This document shows positions 21,808 to 30,732 of a stretch of DNA of 64,000 nucleotides, piece after piece. Numbering within the stretch: position 1 is the first letter of the stretch; every line of letters starts with the position of its first letter. Source of the DNA: Desulfuromonadales bacterium (lineage in GTDB: Bacteria > Desulfobacterota > Desulfuromonadia > Desulfuromonadales > BM103). Under the pieces are notes generated by a model. It searched no databases, was not told the DNA's origin, and was given only the letters and a program-made list of their open reading frames with translations. The stretch covers positions 1 through 64,000 of the forward strand of contig JACZKE010000046.1 of assembly GCA_014860225.1 (NCBI GenBank). The letters are read 5' to 3'. Position numbers and translations under genes: made by a program.

Positions 21808-22434
21808 GTGTCTGTCCATGAAATAAAACACCCGCTGGTACGGCATAAGCTGGGGCTGATGCGCCGGGAGGGGATCAGTACCAAGGATTTTCGCGAACTT
21901 TCCTCAGAAGTTGCCCGGCTTTTGACCTACGAAGCAACCAGCGACCTGGAAACGGAAAAAGAAACAATCGAAGGTTGGGCCGGCATGGTTACGGTTGACT
22001 CCATCAAGGGCAAGAAGATCACGATTGTACCGATTCTGCGCGCCGGACTCGGCATGATGGATGGTGTCCTCGACTTGATCCCGAGTGCCCGGGTCAGTGT
22101 TGTCGGCCTGTATCGCAACGAAGAGACGCTGGAACCGGTCGCCTACTTTCAGAAATTCACCAGCCAGATAAGCGATCGTATTGCGATGATTCTCGACCCG
22201 ATGCTGGCGACCGGAGGTAGCGTAATTGCCGCCGTCGACATGCTCAAGGAAGCTGGCTGCAATAAGATCAAGGGGCTGTTTTTGGTGGCGGCTCCAGAGG
22301 GGATCGCCGCTTTACAGGCTAAACACCCGGACGTCGATATCTACGTGGCGTCAGTCGATGACAGATTAAACGAAGCCGGTTATATCCTGCCAGGTCTCGG
22401 TGATGCCGGGGACAAAATTTTCGGCACCAAATAA
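21808..22434 (+). CDS. upp: uracil phosphoribosyltransferase
   Basis: Converts uracil and PRPP to UMP in pyrimidine salvage. The 208-residue product starts [20 protein letters not shown] and contains [18 protein letters not shown] and the PRPP loop [18 protein letters not shown], nearly collinear with the E. coli enzyme. The start is GTG at 21808 with AGGAG 6 bases upstream; an upstream ATG at 21742 would add 22 unrelated residues. The permease gene follows after 22 bases, so uptake and capture of uracil are co-expressed. Confidence 0.97.
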   Translation: MSVHEIKHPLVRHKLGLMRREGISTKDFRELSSEVARLLTYEATSDLETEKETIEGWAGMVTVDSIKGKKITIVPILRAGLGMMDGVLDLIPSARVSVVGLYRNEETLEPVAYFQKFTSQISDRIAMILDPMLATGGSVIAAVDMLKEAGCNKIKGLFLVAAPEGIAALQAKHPDVDIYVASVDDRLNEAGYILPGLGDAGDKIFGTK

Positions 22435-22456
22435 TTTCATCCCTGGAGGAATTTCA

Positions 22457-23776
22457 ATGTCTGACAAACAGCTGGAGTACCGCTTCAGCTTCAAGCCGAA
22501 AGAGATGGTCATCGGTGCCCAGATGCTCTTTGTTGCTTTCGGCGCCCTGGTATTGGTCCCTTTATTGACCGGTCTCAACGCCAACGTCGCACTCTTCACC
22601 GCCGGTGTCGGTACCCTGCTGTTTCAGGTTATTACCCGCGGCAAGGTGCCGGTTTTCCTGGCGTCAAGTTTCGCCTTTATCGCACCGATTATATACGGAG
22701 TGCAGCAATGGGGAATACCCGGGACCATGTGCGGCCTGGCTGCAGCGGGGCTCCTTTATGTCGCCATCAGCTTCACTGTCCGCATTTTCGGATCGGAGAT
22801 CCTGCACCGCATCCTGCCGCCGATTGTCACCGGGCCGGTGATCATGGTGATCGGACTGGTTCTGGCTCCGGTTGCCGTGCACATGGCCTCCGGCCGTACC
22901 GGCGATGGTGCCGCCTGGCTGGTCCCACAACCAACTGCCTATCTGATTGCCGGCGTCGCCCTGGTGGTCACTGTGCTGGTTTCCCTGCTCGGCAAAGGCC
23001 TGTTCAGGCTGATCCCGATTCTCTGCGGTGTTGCCAGCGGTTATTTGACCGCACTGATACTCGACGCTTCTGGGGTTTCTGCTTCGGTGCAGTCCGCGTT
23101 TGACCCCGGCAGCCTGCAGAACTGGACCGGTCCGGCACTGATCTCGATGCAAACGGTTTTTGGTGCTCCCTGGCTGGCCATGCCTGACTTCAGCCTGCCG
23201 GTCTGGAATCTGCAGGCTATCCTCTTTATCGTACCGGTCGCCATCGCTCCGGCGATTGAACATTTCGGCGATGTCCTGGCTATAGGCAGCATCACCGGCA
23301 AAGACTACGTAGACGAACCAGGCATTCACAAGACCCTTCTCGGCGATGGCCTGGCCACCACCTTGGCCGCATGTCTCGGCGGCCCTCCCAACACGACCTA
23401 CTCCGAAGTCTCCGGAGCTGTAGCCCTGACCCGTTCTTTCAATCCGGTGATCATGACCTGGGCAGCCATAAGCGCTATCCTGCTTGCCTTCGTCGGAAAA
23501 TTGGGAGGTTTTCTCAATACCATTCCGACACCGGTAATGGGCGGCATTATGGTGCTGCTCTTCGGCGCGATAGCAGTTATCGGCATCAACACTCTGGTCC
23601 GGGCAGGTACCGATCTGATGCAGCCGCGCAACTTGACGATTGTGGCCGTGATCCTGGTTTTCGGTATCGGCGGCATGAGCTTTGATTTGGCCGTGGTCAA
23701 ACTCGGCGGCATCGGCCTGGCAGGTGTCGTTGGCGTACTCCTCAACCTGATTCTTCCGAACGGACATAAACAATAA
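22457..23776 (+). CDS. uraA: uracil permease, NCS2 family
   Basis: Proton-coupled uracil symporter of the inner membrane. The 439 residues form about 14 hydrophobic segments and show the NCS2 signature VPVAIAPAIEHFGDVLAIG and GGPPNTTYSEVSGAVALTR. TGGAGGA lies upstream of the ATG at 22457. Pairing with upp fixes uracil as the likely substrate, although xanthine or other bases are handled by related NCS2 members. Confidence 0.93.
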   Translation: MSDKQLEYRFSFKPKEMVIGAQMLFVAFGALVLVPLLTGLNANVALFTAGVGTLLFQVITRGKVPVFLASSFAFIAPIIYGVQQWGIPGTMCGLAAAGLLYVAISFTVRIFGSEILHRILPPIVTGPVIMVIGLVLAPVAVHMASGRTGDGAAWLVPQPTAYLIAGVALVVTVLVSLLGKGLFRLIPILCGVASGYLTALILDASGVSASVQSAFDPGSLQNWTGPALISMQTVFGAPWLAMPDFSLPVWNLQAILFIVPVAIAPAIEHFGDVLAIGSITGKDYVDEPGIHKTLLGDGLATTLAACLGGPPNTTYSEVSGAVALTRSFNPVIMTWAAISAILLAFVGKLGGFLNTIPTPVMGGIMVLLFGAIAVIGINTLVRAGTDLMQPRNLTIVAVILVFGIGGMSFDLAVVKLGGIGLAGVVGVLLNLILPNGHKQ

Positions 23777-23804
23777 CCATTTCAGGTAATCGGCTTCAGC
23801 AACT

Positions 23805-23834
23805 AAAAAAGGCCGGAGAAAGTTTTCTCCGGCC
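23805..23834 (-). terminator. intrinsic terminator after proX
   Basis: GGCCGGAGAAA and its complement (23811-23834) form a tight GC-rich stem. On the minus strand it is followed by TTTTTT (23805-23810), so it terminates the leftward betaine-transporter operon. On the plus strand no T tract follows, so it serves the uracil operon poorly. Confidence 0.85.
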
Positions 23835-23859
23835 AGACACATGTTACCTGAGTTAATAA

Positions 23860-24879
23860 CTATTTAGCCGCATTTCGAGCGGCTTCAAGCCATGAATTCC
23901 ATGTCTCCTGATTTTTCTTGATCCATTCCTGAGCGTGTCGTTCAATGTCCTTCTGGGATTTTTCACCCTCCTCCATGAGCGTATTCTGGGCATTGATGTC
24001 ACCGAGTGGCAGAGTGAATTGTTTAAAGAATTCTTTCGCCGCGGGATTCTCGGCGAGGAACTCTTTGTTGGCGACAATCTGGATATCGGCGACCACGAAG
24101 CCGAGCTTGATCGGATCACTGACCGCTCCGGTGATGCCGCTGGCAGTCAGACGATCGACCTGATCTTTCTGCGCCTCTGTAGGCATGATCTCGGGAACAT
24201 TTATCCAAACGACATCTTCACCTGGCTTGAACTTGAAGATGGTCCAGTTCGGCGCCCAGGTATAGAAGAACACCGGCTTGCCCGCATTGTAGCGTGCCAG
24301 AGCATCGGCCATGCTCGCCGAATAGGATGCCTTGATCGGATTGACATGCTCATTGAGGTTATAGACATCGAGATGATGCGTGATGGTTTGTTCACATCCC
24401 CAGCCGGCAGGACAAGCAGTCAGGTCGGCTTTGCCGTCGCCATTTGCATCGAAAGCCTCTTTGACTTCCGGGCGCTTGAAATCATCGAGTGACTTGATGT
24501 TGAATTTTTCCGCGTCTTTTTTTGACACCAGATAGCCTTGCAGACCGCCGGACTTGACGACATATCCAACCTTTTCGCCCTTGTCATAAAAATTTTTCGG
24601 CAACTGGCCTTCATGGACGGGAAACCAGCCGTTGGCCCAGTAATCGACATCACCCAGAGCCAGTGACTGGTAAAAAAGAGGGTTCTGCAACTCCTTCGGC
24701 TTATTCACATTATAACCGAGTTCCTCCAGGCCGGCTCTAACCAGGGCCTCCTGGAAGTAACCTGTATTCCAGGTAGCGCGGGCGGGTTGGACCTTACCCC
24801 CTTTACCGGGCAAGTGTTGGGCAGCGAAAGCCGGCAGGGCCAGCGACAAGATTAGCAATACCAGAAGTATTCTTTTCAT
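23860..24879 (-). CDS. proX: glycine betaine/proline ABC transporter, substrate-binding protein
   Basis: Periplasmic binding protein for compatible solutes. It has a signal peptide (RILLVLLILSLALPAFA, cleavage near residue 19) and an OpuAC/ProX-type mature domain. Tryptophans able to form the aromatic cage for a quaternary amine appear in DYWANGWFPVHE, CPAGWGCEQ and YTWAPNWTIF. 339 residues is usual. AAGGAG precedes the ATG. It is the last gene of a proV-proW-proX operon and is closed by the terminator at 23805-23834. Confidence 0.94.
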   Translation of the reverse strand: MKRILLVLLILSLALPAFAAQHLPGKGGKVQPARATWNTGYFQEALVRAGLEELGYNVNKPKELQNPLFYQSLALGDVDYWANGWFPVHEGQLPKNFYDKGEKVGYVVKSGGLQGYLVSKKDAEKFNIKSLDDFKRPEVKEAFDANGDGKADLTACPAGWGCEQTITHHLDVYNLNEHVNPIKASYSASMADALARYNAGKPVFFYTWAPNWTIFKFKPGEDVVWINVPEIMPTEAQKDQVDRLTASGITGAVSDPIKLGFVVADIQIVANKEFLAENPAAKEFFKQFTLPLGDINAQNTLMEEGEKSQKDIERHAQEWIKKNQETWNSWLEAARNAAK

Positions 24880-24948
24880 GCTTTTCTCCTTATTACTGAT
24901 GGGGTGAATGCAGCTGTGTTTGTGTCATCCGGAGTGTCAGGATGGACA

Positions 24949-25788
24949 CTATTTATGAGCAATCCCTTGGGTGATACGATCCAGAACCATAGCCAGCAGG
25001 ACTATCGACAGGCCACCGATGGTCGCCAGGCCGATTTCCAGGGTATTCAACCCTTGCACCACGGGATTACCCAGTCCGCCGGCACCGATCAGAGCCGCGA
25101 TGACCACCATCGACAGGGCCATCATGATCGTCTGGTTGAGTCCGGCCATAACTGAAGGCATGGCGAGCGGCAGCTGAACCTTGCGCAAGACCTGCCACGG
25201 AGTAGCACCAAAAGCGAGTGCTGCCTCTATCAGCTCCGGATGGACCTGACGGATACCGAGATTAGTCAGGCGAATGATCGGTGGCAGGGCGAAAACGATG
25301 GTTGCCAGAATGCCGGAGACGGTGCCGATACTGAACAACATAACCACCGGGATCAGGTAAACAAAGGCCGGGGTTGTCTGCATAGCGTCCAGAAACGGCC
25401 GCAGGAGCATTTCAAAACGATCGCTGCGGCCCGCCAGAATCCCGAGTGGGATCCCAACAATCGCACAAAAAGCTACTGAGCAAATAACCATCGCCAGGGT
25501 CGTCATAGTCTCTTCCCACAAGCCGAGATAGCCGACCAGCAGGAATGACAGAACAGTAAATACGGCCATGCGTTTGCCGACATAACGCCAGGCGGCGATA
25601 GCAAAAAGCAGAATAATCACAAACGGCGGCAAGGTCGAGAAAAGCCATTCCAAGCTTTCCAGGCTGACCTCGACCGGCACCTTGATTACCTGAAAAAACT
25701 CACGATAGTTGAGCACCAGCCAGTCGACACCGGTCTGTATCCATTCATCAAGTGGTATAAATTGATCATCAAAATTGAAAATTCGCAT
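24949..25788 (-). CDS. proW: glycine betaine/proline ABC transporter, permease
   Basis: Membrane subunit of the osmoprotectant importer. The 279 residues have about 7 membrane segments and the coupling loop EAALAFGATPWQVLRKVQLP. The N-terminus carries FDDQFIPLDEWIQTGVDWL, characteristic of ProW. AAGGA sits before the ATG. It lies between the ATPase gene (28-base gap) and the binding protein gene. Confidence 0.95.
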   Translation of the reverse strand: MRIFNFDDQFIPLDEWIQTGVDWLVLNYREFFQVIKVPVEVSLESLEWLFSTLPPFVIILLFAIAAWRYVGKRMAVFTVLSFLLVGYLGLWEETMTTLAMVICSVAFCAIVGIPLGILAGRSDRFEMLLRPFLDAMQTTPAFVYLIPVVMLFSIGTVSGILATIVFALPPIIRLTNLGIRQVHPELIEAALAFGATPWQVLRKVQLPLAMPSVMAGLNQTIMMALSMVVIAALIGAGGLGNPVVQGLNTLEIGLATIGGLSIVLLAMVLDRITQGIAHK

Positions 25789-25816
25789 TAGTCCTTACTT
25801 TGCTCCATGTTTTTAA

Positions 25817-27046
25817 TCAGGCAGTCACGTCTGTAACTTCTTCCGGATCGCTGCGCTGTAGAGTCCGCAAAAAGAGATTTTTTGACACGGCTCCCAAGTA
25901 AGCGCCCTCATCATCAAGAATCGGCAGAGCCCAGGGATGGCTGACCACTTCGGGCAGAATGTCCTGCATTGAATCGCCGGCATGAGCGGGAACGATGCCC
26001 TTGATATACGCTTTGGTAATCAACTGCGGCTGTTCAGGAAGGTCGATGATCTCGCGCAGGGAATCCGTTGAAACAATCCCCTGAAATCTGCGGTTGCTAT
26101 CGATGACGTAACCGAAGTCACGGTCGTTCTTGATCAGACGCTGCAGGGCGGCACGGGGGCTTTGACCTTCGGTAATAACGATCGTTACCTGGGTATCACT
26201 GGCGATATCGCCAGCGGTGAGGATATTGGTTGGGTCGACGCCGCGAAAGAAGGCCCGAACGTAATCGTCGACAGGATTCTGCAGAATCTCCTCCGGAGTA
26301 CCAACCTGCACTACGCTCCCCCCCTCCATAATGGCAATCCGATCGCCGATACGCATCGCTTCATCAAGATCGTGGGAGATGAACACAATCGTCCGTTTCG
26401 CCTTGGCTTGCAGCTTCAGCAGTTCATCCTGCATTTCGGTCCGGATCAGCGGATCTAGCGCCGAAAAAGCTTCATCCATCAACAGGATGTCGGGATCAAC
26501 CGCCAGTCCGCGAGCCAGTCCGACCCGCTGCTGCATGCCACCGGATAATTCATTCGGCATGCTCGCCGCATAGGCTTCCAGTCCGACCTGCGCCAGGGCC
26601 TGCAATGCGCGGGCTTCACGGGTTGGTTTGTCAATACCGTCCATCTCCAGGCCAAAGGCGGCGTTCTGCAACACCGTCATGTGCGGCATCAGGGCAAAGG
26701 ACTGAAAAACCATGCTCATTTTTTTTCGCCGCATCTTGACCAACTGGTCATTATTCATGCTGATGATATCTTCACCATCGATCATCACCTGCCCGGCAGT
26801 CGGCTCAATCAGTCGGTTAAGCATCCGTACCATGGTGGATTTTCCGGACCCGGAAAGTCCCATGATGACAAAAACCTCGCCGGTATAAATCTCGAAGCTG
26901 GCATCCTGCACACCGATCGTCGTCTCGGTTTTTTCGAAAATCTCGGCTTTATCCAGGCCCTGTTTGAGCAAGCTCATAGCCTTTTTCGGATGAGGTCCGA
27001 AAATCTTATATAAACCCTTGACTGCAACTTTGACTTTTTGCGCCAT
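25817..27046 (-). CDS. proV: glycine betaine/proline ABC transporter, ATP-binding protein
   Basis: Energises betaine/proline uptake. Of 409 residues, the first about 275 are the ABC domain: Walker A GLSGSGKSTMVRMLNRL, Q loop, signature LSGGMQQRVGLARGL, Walker B ILLMDEAFSALDP and H loop FISHDLDEA. A tandem CBS module follows, which in OpuA-type transporters senses ionic strength or cyclic di-AMP. AAGGAG precedes the ATG. It is first in the operon, behind an unusually long leader that starts near 27370. Confidence 0.95.
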   Translation of the reverse strand: MAQKVKVAVKGLYKIFGPHPKKAMSLLKQGLDKAEIFEKTETTIGVQDASFEIYTGEVFVIMGLSGSGKSTMVRMLNRLIEPTAGQVMIDGEDIISMNNDQLVKMRRKKMSMVFQSFALMPHMTVLQNAAFGLEMDGIDKPTREARALQALAQVGLEAYAASMPNELSGGMQQRVGLARGLAVDPDILLMDEAFSALDPLIRTEMQDELLKLQAKAKRTIVFISHDLDEAMRIGDRIAIMEGGSVVQVGTPEEILQNPVDDYVRAFFRGVDPTNILTAGDIASDTQVTIVITEGQSPRAALQRLIKNDRDFGYVIDSNRRFQGIVSTDSLREIIDLPEQPQLITKAYIKGIVPAHAGDSMQDILPEVVSHPWALPILDDEGAYLGAVSKNLFLRTLQRSDPEEVTDVTA

Positions 27047-27204
27047 TTCTCTCCTTGTTTTTCATACTCTTTGCGGAAACATACTATAAACGGAATCCGG
27101 AGCTAAAGTTCCGGCAAACGAAAAGACACCCGGAGCTACGGCCAAATGTGAAAGGAAAAAGATAGTTGCCTGAATTCAGCAGTGTCCTGGGAAGTGTCTT
27201 GATT

Positions 27205-27375
27205 TAATTATTAATTGACCAGAGCGACCCGCGACCAGACTCTGAAGGTAAGATCAGAACCAGGCGCTACTCTGTAAGAAAGGGAGATCTGTGAAGCACC
27301 ACACGGGGCGATGTTCTTAACGATCTCCTTGCGGGGCAAGGACGGAACACCCTGGCAAGGTGTCGCCTAAGACAC
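27205..27375 (-). promoter_or_regulatory. structured leader upstream of proVWX
   Basis: The leader RNA can form three hairpins: 27360-27375 (5-bp stem GTGTC/GACAC), 27327-27341 (CCTTGC/GCAAGG, 3-base loop) and a larger one pairing 27322-27328 with 27283-27289, containing an inner TGTG/CACA stem. The second and third share two bases and so compete, as in a switch. No known riboswitch consensus was recognised. The same stretch also contains a 51-codon open frame without a start (27211-27366), so a gene relic is an alternative reading. Confidence 0.4.
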
Positions 27376-27376
27376 A

Positions 27377-27405
27377 ACCATACATGGATTAGAGAACAAG
27401 GTCAA
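27377..27405 (-). promoter_or_regulatory. sigma-70 type promoter for proVWX
   Basis: TTGACC (27400-27405) and TATGGT (27377-27382) on the minus strand have 17 bases between them. It points to proV, 330 bases away, leaving a leader of roughly 320 bases. The remaining part of the 27047-27503 gap shows no gene. Confidence 0.6.
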
Positions 27406-27503
27406 ATCGCGCGCGGCAGTATAGCTGGCAAAGGAGCAGAAAGAGCTCTCTGGATCAACTCGATATTCATAAATCCTCTGAACGACGAACGACAGCCTGT
27501 TTT

Positions 27504-28709
27504 TTATTTTATCAGCGCCATAACACGTTCGGCAATATGCTCACCGATGCTCAAGGACGCAGTCGCAGCCGGTGAAGGGGCATTGAGGACATGGACCATG
27601 CGTCCTTCAGTCTGGATGCAAAAGTCATCGATCATTCGTCCTTTTCTATCGACAGCCTGGGCGCGCACTCCGCTGCCCCCTCGGATCAAGTCATCACTCC
27701 TGATTTCCGGCATAAGACGCTGCAGACTTTTAACAAACAAGCTTTTCGAGAAAGAACGACCATGCTCTTCGAGACCCACACGCCAGAAACGCGCAGACAG
27801 TTTCCAAAAACCGCGGAAGGTCAGGGTGTCAGCCAGGTCGCGCAGCGAGATGTCGCTGCGATGATAACCTTCGCGCCGCCACGCCAGTACCGCGTTAGGG
27901 CCGGCTTCGACAGTGCCGTCGATCATGCGGGTGAAGTGGACACCGAGAAACGGCATCTGCGGATCTGGGACCGGGTATATCAGGTGTTTGACGAGACTGC
28001 TGCGTTCCGGCTTGAACTCGTAATATTCGCCGCGGAAAGGGATGATGCGTAAATCCGGGTGCATACCGGCCGAGATGGCGACCCGGTCTGCATGCAGCCC
28101 TGCGCAGTTGACCAGACTGCGGGCGCGGAAAGTGCTGTTGCGAGCACGGATCAGATAGCTGTCAGAATCCCTGCTTACCTGCGTGATTGGTGTATGCAGA
28201 TGAATGACGCCACCGCGGGACTGGAAGATTCCGGCCATTGTTTGCGTAACACGAACGTAATCGACGATGCCGGTCTGTGGTACTAGCAGGCCTGCTATCC
28301 CCCTGACATGCGGCTCACGCTTCTGCAGTTCGGAGGCAGTCAGCCGCTGCAGGCCGTTGAGACCGTTCTCCTGGCCACGCCGCTCGAGTTCGTCCAGCGC
28401 CGGCAACTCCGTTTCGTCAACAGCAACAACAACTTTGCCGCAGCGCTGGTGAGGGATGTCGTGCTCAACGCAGAAGCGGTAAAGAGCTTCCCGCCCTGAG
28501 GCGCAGGTCGTCGCCTTAAGGGAGCCTGGCCGGTAATAGAGGCCGGCGTGGATCACACCGCTGTTGTGGCCAGTCTGGTGGCTCGCCAGTTGCATTTCTT
28601 TTTCGAAAAGGACGATTTTCAGGCCGGGGTTGCGTGAGATGATTGCCAGGGCTGTGGCACAGCCGACGATCCCTCCTCCAATAATGGCCAGATCAGCTGA
28701 TGTGCTCAT
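27504..28709 (-). CDS. lhgO: L-2-hydroxyglutarate oxidase
   Basis: FAD enzyme oxidising L-2-hydroxyglutarate to 2-oxoglutarate, passing electrons to the quinone pool. The 401 residues begin ADLAIIGGGIVGCATALAI (dinucleotide-binding motif) and contain HQTGHNSGVIHAGLYYRPGS and the C-terminal VLNAPSPAATASLSIGEHIA, both typical of LhgO. The ATG at 28709 overlaps the hydrogenase large-subunit stop (ATGA), so it is translated as the last gene of the hydrogenase operon. This is an unusual partner. The family assignment is firm; a related glycerol-3-phosphate-type substrate cannot be excluded. Confidence 0.9.
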   Translation of the reverse strand: MSTSADLAIIGGGIVGCATALAIISRNPGLKIVLFEKEMQLASHQTGHNSGVIHAGLYYRPGSLKATTCASGREALYRFCVEHDIPHQRCGKVVVAVDETELPALDELERRGQENGLNGLQRLTASELQKREPHVRGIAGLLVPQTGIVDYVRVTQTMAGIFQSRGGVIHLHTPITQVSRDSDSYLIRARNSTFRARSLVNCAGLHADRVAISAGMHPDLRIIPFRGEYYEFKPERSSLVKHLIYPVPDPQMPFLGVHFTRMIDGTVEAGPNAVLAWRREGYHRSDISLRDLADTLTFRGFWKLSARFWRVGLEEHGRSFSKSLFVKSLQRLMPEIRSDDLIRGGSGVRAQAVDRKGRMIDDFCIQTEGRMVHVLNAPSPAATASLSIGEHIAERVMALIK

Positions 28710-29992
28710 GGCTTTGCCATAGACGATCCGTATGAAGCTGCGACCGGTACAAGGTGTACAGCACACGATATGCATGGATCGTAGGCACGCACGATCCGTT
28801 CCGCTCCAGCCATCAGGTGAGCATGATTCTGCTCATCAGCCAGGTCCGCCATTATCTGGGTTGCCATCACCCGCTGATTGATCGAAGTCGGCGTCACGAC
28901 GTCTGCTGACACCACAGTTCCCCATTCATCGACGACATAGTGGTGTACCAGCAGGCCACGCGGAGCTTCCGTGACAGCCGTGCCGATGCCGCCGCCGATT
29001 TGCGCCGGAGCGGTTTGCAACGGTGCTGTATAATCATCGTCCAGCAAGATTTCCAAGAGATGCCCGACCCTCTGCAAGGCCCAGTCGACCTCTCTGACCT
29101 GGGCGATGTTGTTGCCATGAATGCCAAGTCCGGCCAGCGGCAAATCCACAGGCAACCCCCTGCCGGCTACCAGGCGAGCTCGCGCCAGAGCGCCGGTCAA
29201 AAAAGGGCCAGAATCGCCGGCAGCGTCCATGGCGTGTGAATCCAGCCTGGCCCGCTCCCCAAGCAGTCGCGCATAGTCGGCAACCGGGACCGCTCCGTCT
29301 TTTTCAAGCCACAGGCGATCACCTGTCAGTGTAAAAGCCCCCCCACTTCCGGCCGCAATAGCGTTGCCGATGGCCGGACATGCGTCAGGATAGTTGCCGA
29401 ACTGTAAAAATCCATCGGCAAGATCCGGCCAGTCACGCTGCCAACGGAGCAGATCAACCGCAAGGGTTTCGATGTCGCTCTTGCCGGGACGATAGGCGAC
29501 TCCACCAAAAACCGGATTGACCGGATGAATCAACCGACCGCCGGCAACTTTCTGAATCCGGTTGCCAAAAGCCTTTAAATCGAGCCCGGCCTTTGCCAGG
29601 GGGTCATTGTGCCGCAGCAGTTCGACGATGTCAGGCGTGCCGCGCAGATCGGGGAGAATCAGGCAGAAGAGATGCAGGGCATGGCTCTGGATATGCCCGC
29701 CCAGCAGCAGCAACTCACGGATCGTGGCGGCAAGCGGCGGGACGGTGATCGCCATAGCGTTCTCGAGGGCCTGCAGGGACGTCAATTTGTGTACTGCCGA
29801 GCAGATCGCGCAGATACGACAGACCAGGTCTGGCACTTCATCATAACGGCGGCCGACAACCAGTGCCTCAAAGAGGCGCGGAGCATCGAGCAGCCGCACC
29901 TTGACGTCATCCAGGCGACCGTCCTTGAGCAGCAGTTCGATCCGGCCATGCCCCTCGACACGTGTTAAAGGATCAACGATCAACCTGGTCAT
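28706..29992 (-). CDS. hydA: NiFe hydrogenase (sulfhydrogenase) large subunit
   Basis: Catalytic alpha subunit of a group 3b-type cytosolic hydrogenase. The 428 residues contain VDPLTRVEGHGRIEL and both NiFe-binding pairs: CRICAICSAVH near residue 63 and DPCISCAVH near the C-terminus. A 15-residue tail (LVPVAASYGSSMAKP) after the last histidine should be removed by a maturation protease, which is not in this window. The alanine in RxCAxC is common in group 3. The ATG at 29992 overlaps the small-subunit stop. Confidence 0.95.
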   Translation of the reverse strand: MTRLIVDPLTRVEGHGRIELLLKDGRLDDVKVRLLDAPRLFEALVVGRRYDEVPDLVCRICAICSAVHKLTSLQALENAMAITVPPLAATIRELLLLGGHIQSHALHLFCLILPDLRGTPDIVELLRHNDPLAKAGLDLKAFGNRIQKVAGGRLIHPVNPVFGGVAYRPGKSDIETLAVDLLRWQRDWPDLADGFLQFGNYPDACPAIGNAIAAGSGGAFTLTGDRLWLEKDGAVPVADYARLLGERARLDSHAMDAAGDSGPFLTGALARARLVAGRGLPVDLPLAGLGIHGNNIAQVREVDWALQRVGHLLEILLDDDYTAPLQTAPAQIGGGIGTAVTEAPRGLLVHHYVVDEWGTVVSADVVTPTSINQRVMATQIMADLADEQNHAHLMAGAERIVRAYDPCISCAVHLVPVAASYGSSMAKP

Positions 29993-30732
29993 AAAACTTC
30001 TCCAAAACGTTCCAAACGATGGCGGATGTCCTGTTCCGAGAGGCCGGCAGCAAAAAACAATCTGCATAATTCGTCCTGGTTCGCCTCCGCGACAACTCCC
30101 CGGCAACCTTCACAAGGGACACCGATTCCCGGGCATAAGGCATGGCAGCCGGCACGTGTGATCGGACCTAGACAGGGGGCATGGTCCTCTTCGAGCAGGC
30201 AGCGGTTTTCATTGATGCGACACTCCATGCATACCGGCATCACCTGACGGCCGGGCCACCCGCCGTGCAGAATTGCAGCGATCATCTCTAAAAGTTCGTG
30301 CTGCTCAGGCGGACAGCCGGGAATCTGCCAGTCAACTTTTACAAAGTGGTGTACCGGTTGCGGCGGAAAAGTATCCCACTCTGTACCTGGCTTGCCGTAA
30401 ATCGATTCCATGGCCCTGCGACGTTCACCCTTGACCATAACATTGACGCCCCCGGTCAGGGCACAGGCACCTACGGCTACCAGCAGACCGGCTTTGCGAC
30501 GAAGCGCCAGCAGGCGCTTGACTTCGGAGGGAGACGTCAACGAGCCTTCCACCAACGCAACATCGATAACCTCGCTGTTGCCTAAAGCGGAAGAAACGAG
30601 GGCGAAATCGTGAAGTTCCACGACCGCTGAAAGCGCCGTCATGGAGGCTTCGCAGTTGACCAATGTCAACTGACAACCGCTGCAGGAGGTAAAGCGGTGC
30701 CAGGCCAGCTTGATGGGAGTTTTGAATTTCAT
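29989..30732 (-). CDS. hydD: NiFe hydrogenase (sulfhydrogenase) small subunit
   Basis: Delta subunit carrying iron-sulfur clusters from the active site to the flavin subunit. The 247 residues show the proximal-cluster motif TSCSGCQLTLVNCE, GACALTGG, IPGCPPEQHELL and a Cys-rich C-terminus (CMECRINENRC, PCLGPITRAGCHALCPG, CEGCRG), enough for three clusters. Its start overlaps the stop of the upstream flavin subunit (30729-30732), and its stop overlaps the large subunit start. Confidence 0.95.
   Translation of the reverse strand: MKFKTPIKLAWHRFTSCSGCQLTLVNCEASMTALSAVVELHDFALVSSALGNSEVIDVALVEGSLTSPSEVKRLLALRRKAGLLVAVGACALTGGVNVMVKGERRRAMESIYGKPGTEWDTFPPQPVHHFVKVDWQIPGCPPEQHELLEMIAAILHGGWPGRQVMPVCMECRINENRCLLEEDHAPCLGPITRAGCHALCPGIGVPCEGCRGVVAEANQDELCRLFFAAGLSEQDIRHRLERFGEVL

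Noticed and set aside
22664-23842. 392-codon open frame on the minus strand
   Set aside because: It lies opposite the uracil permease, is rich in His, Gln and Arg with no domain, and is explained by the base composition of the real gene.
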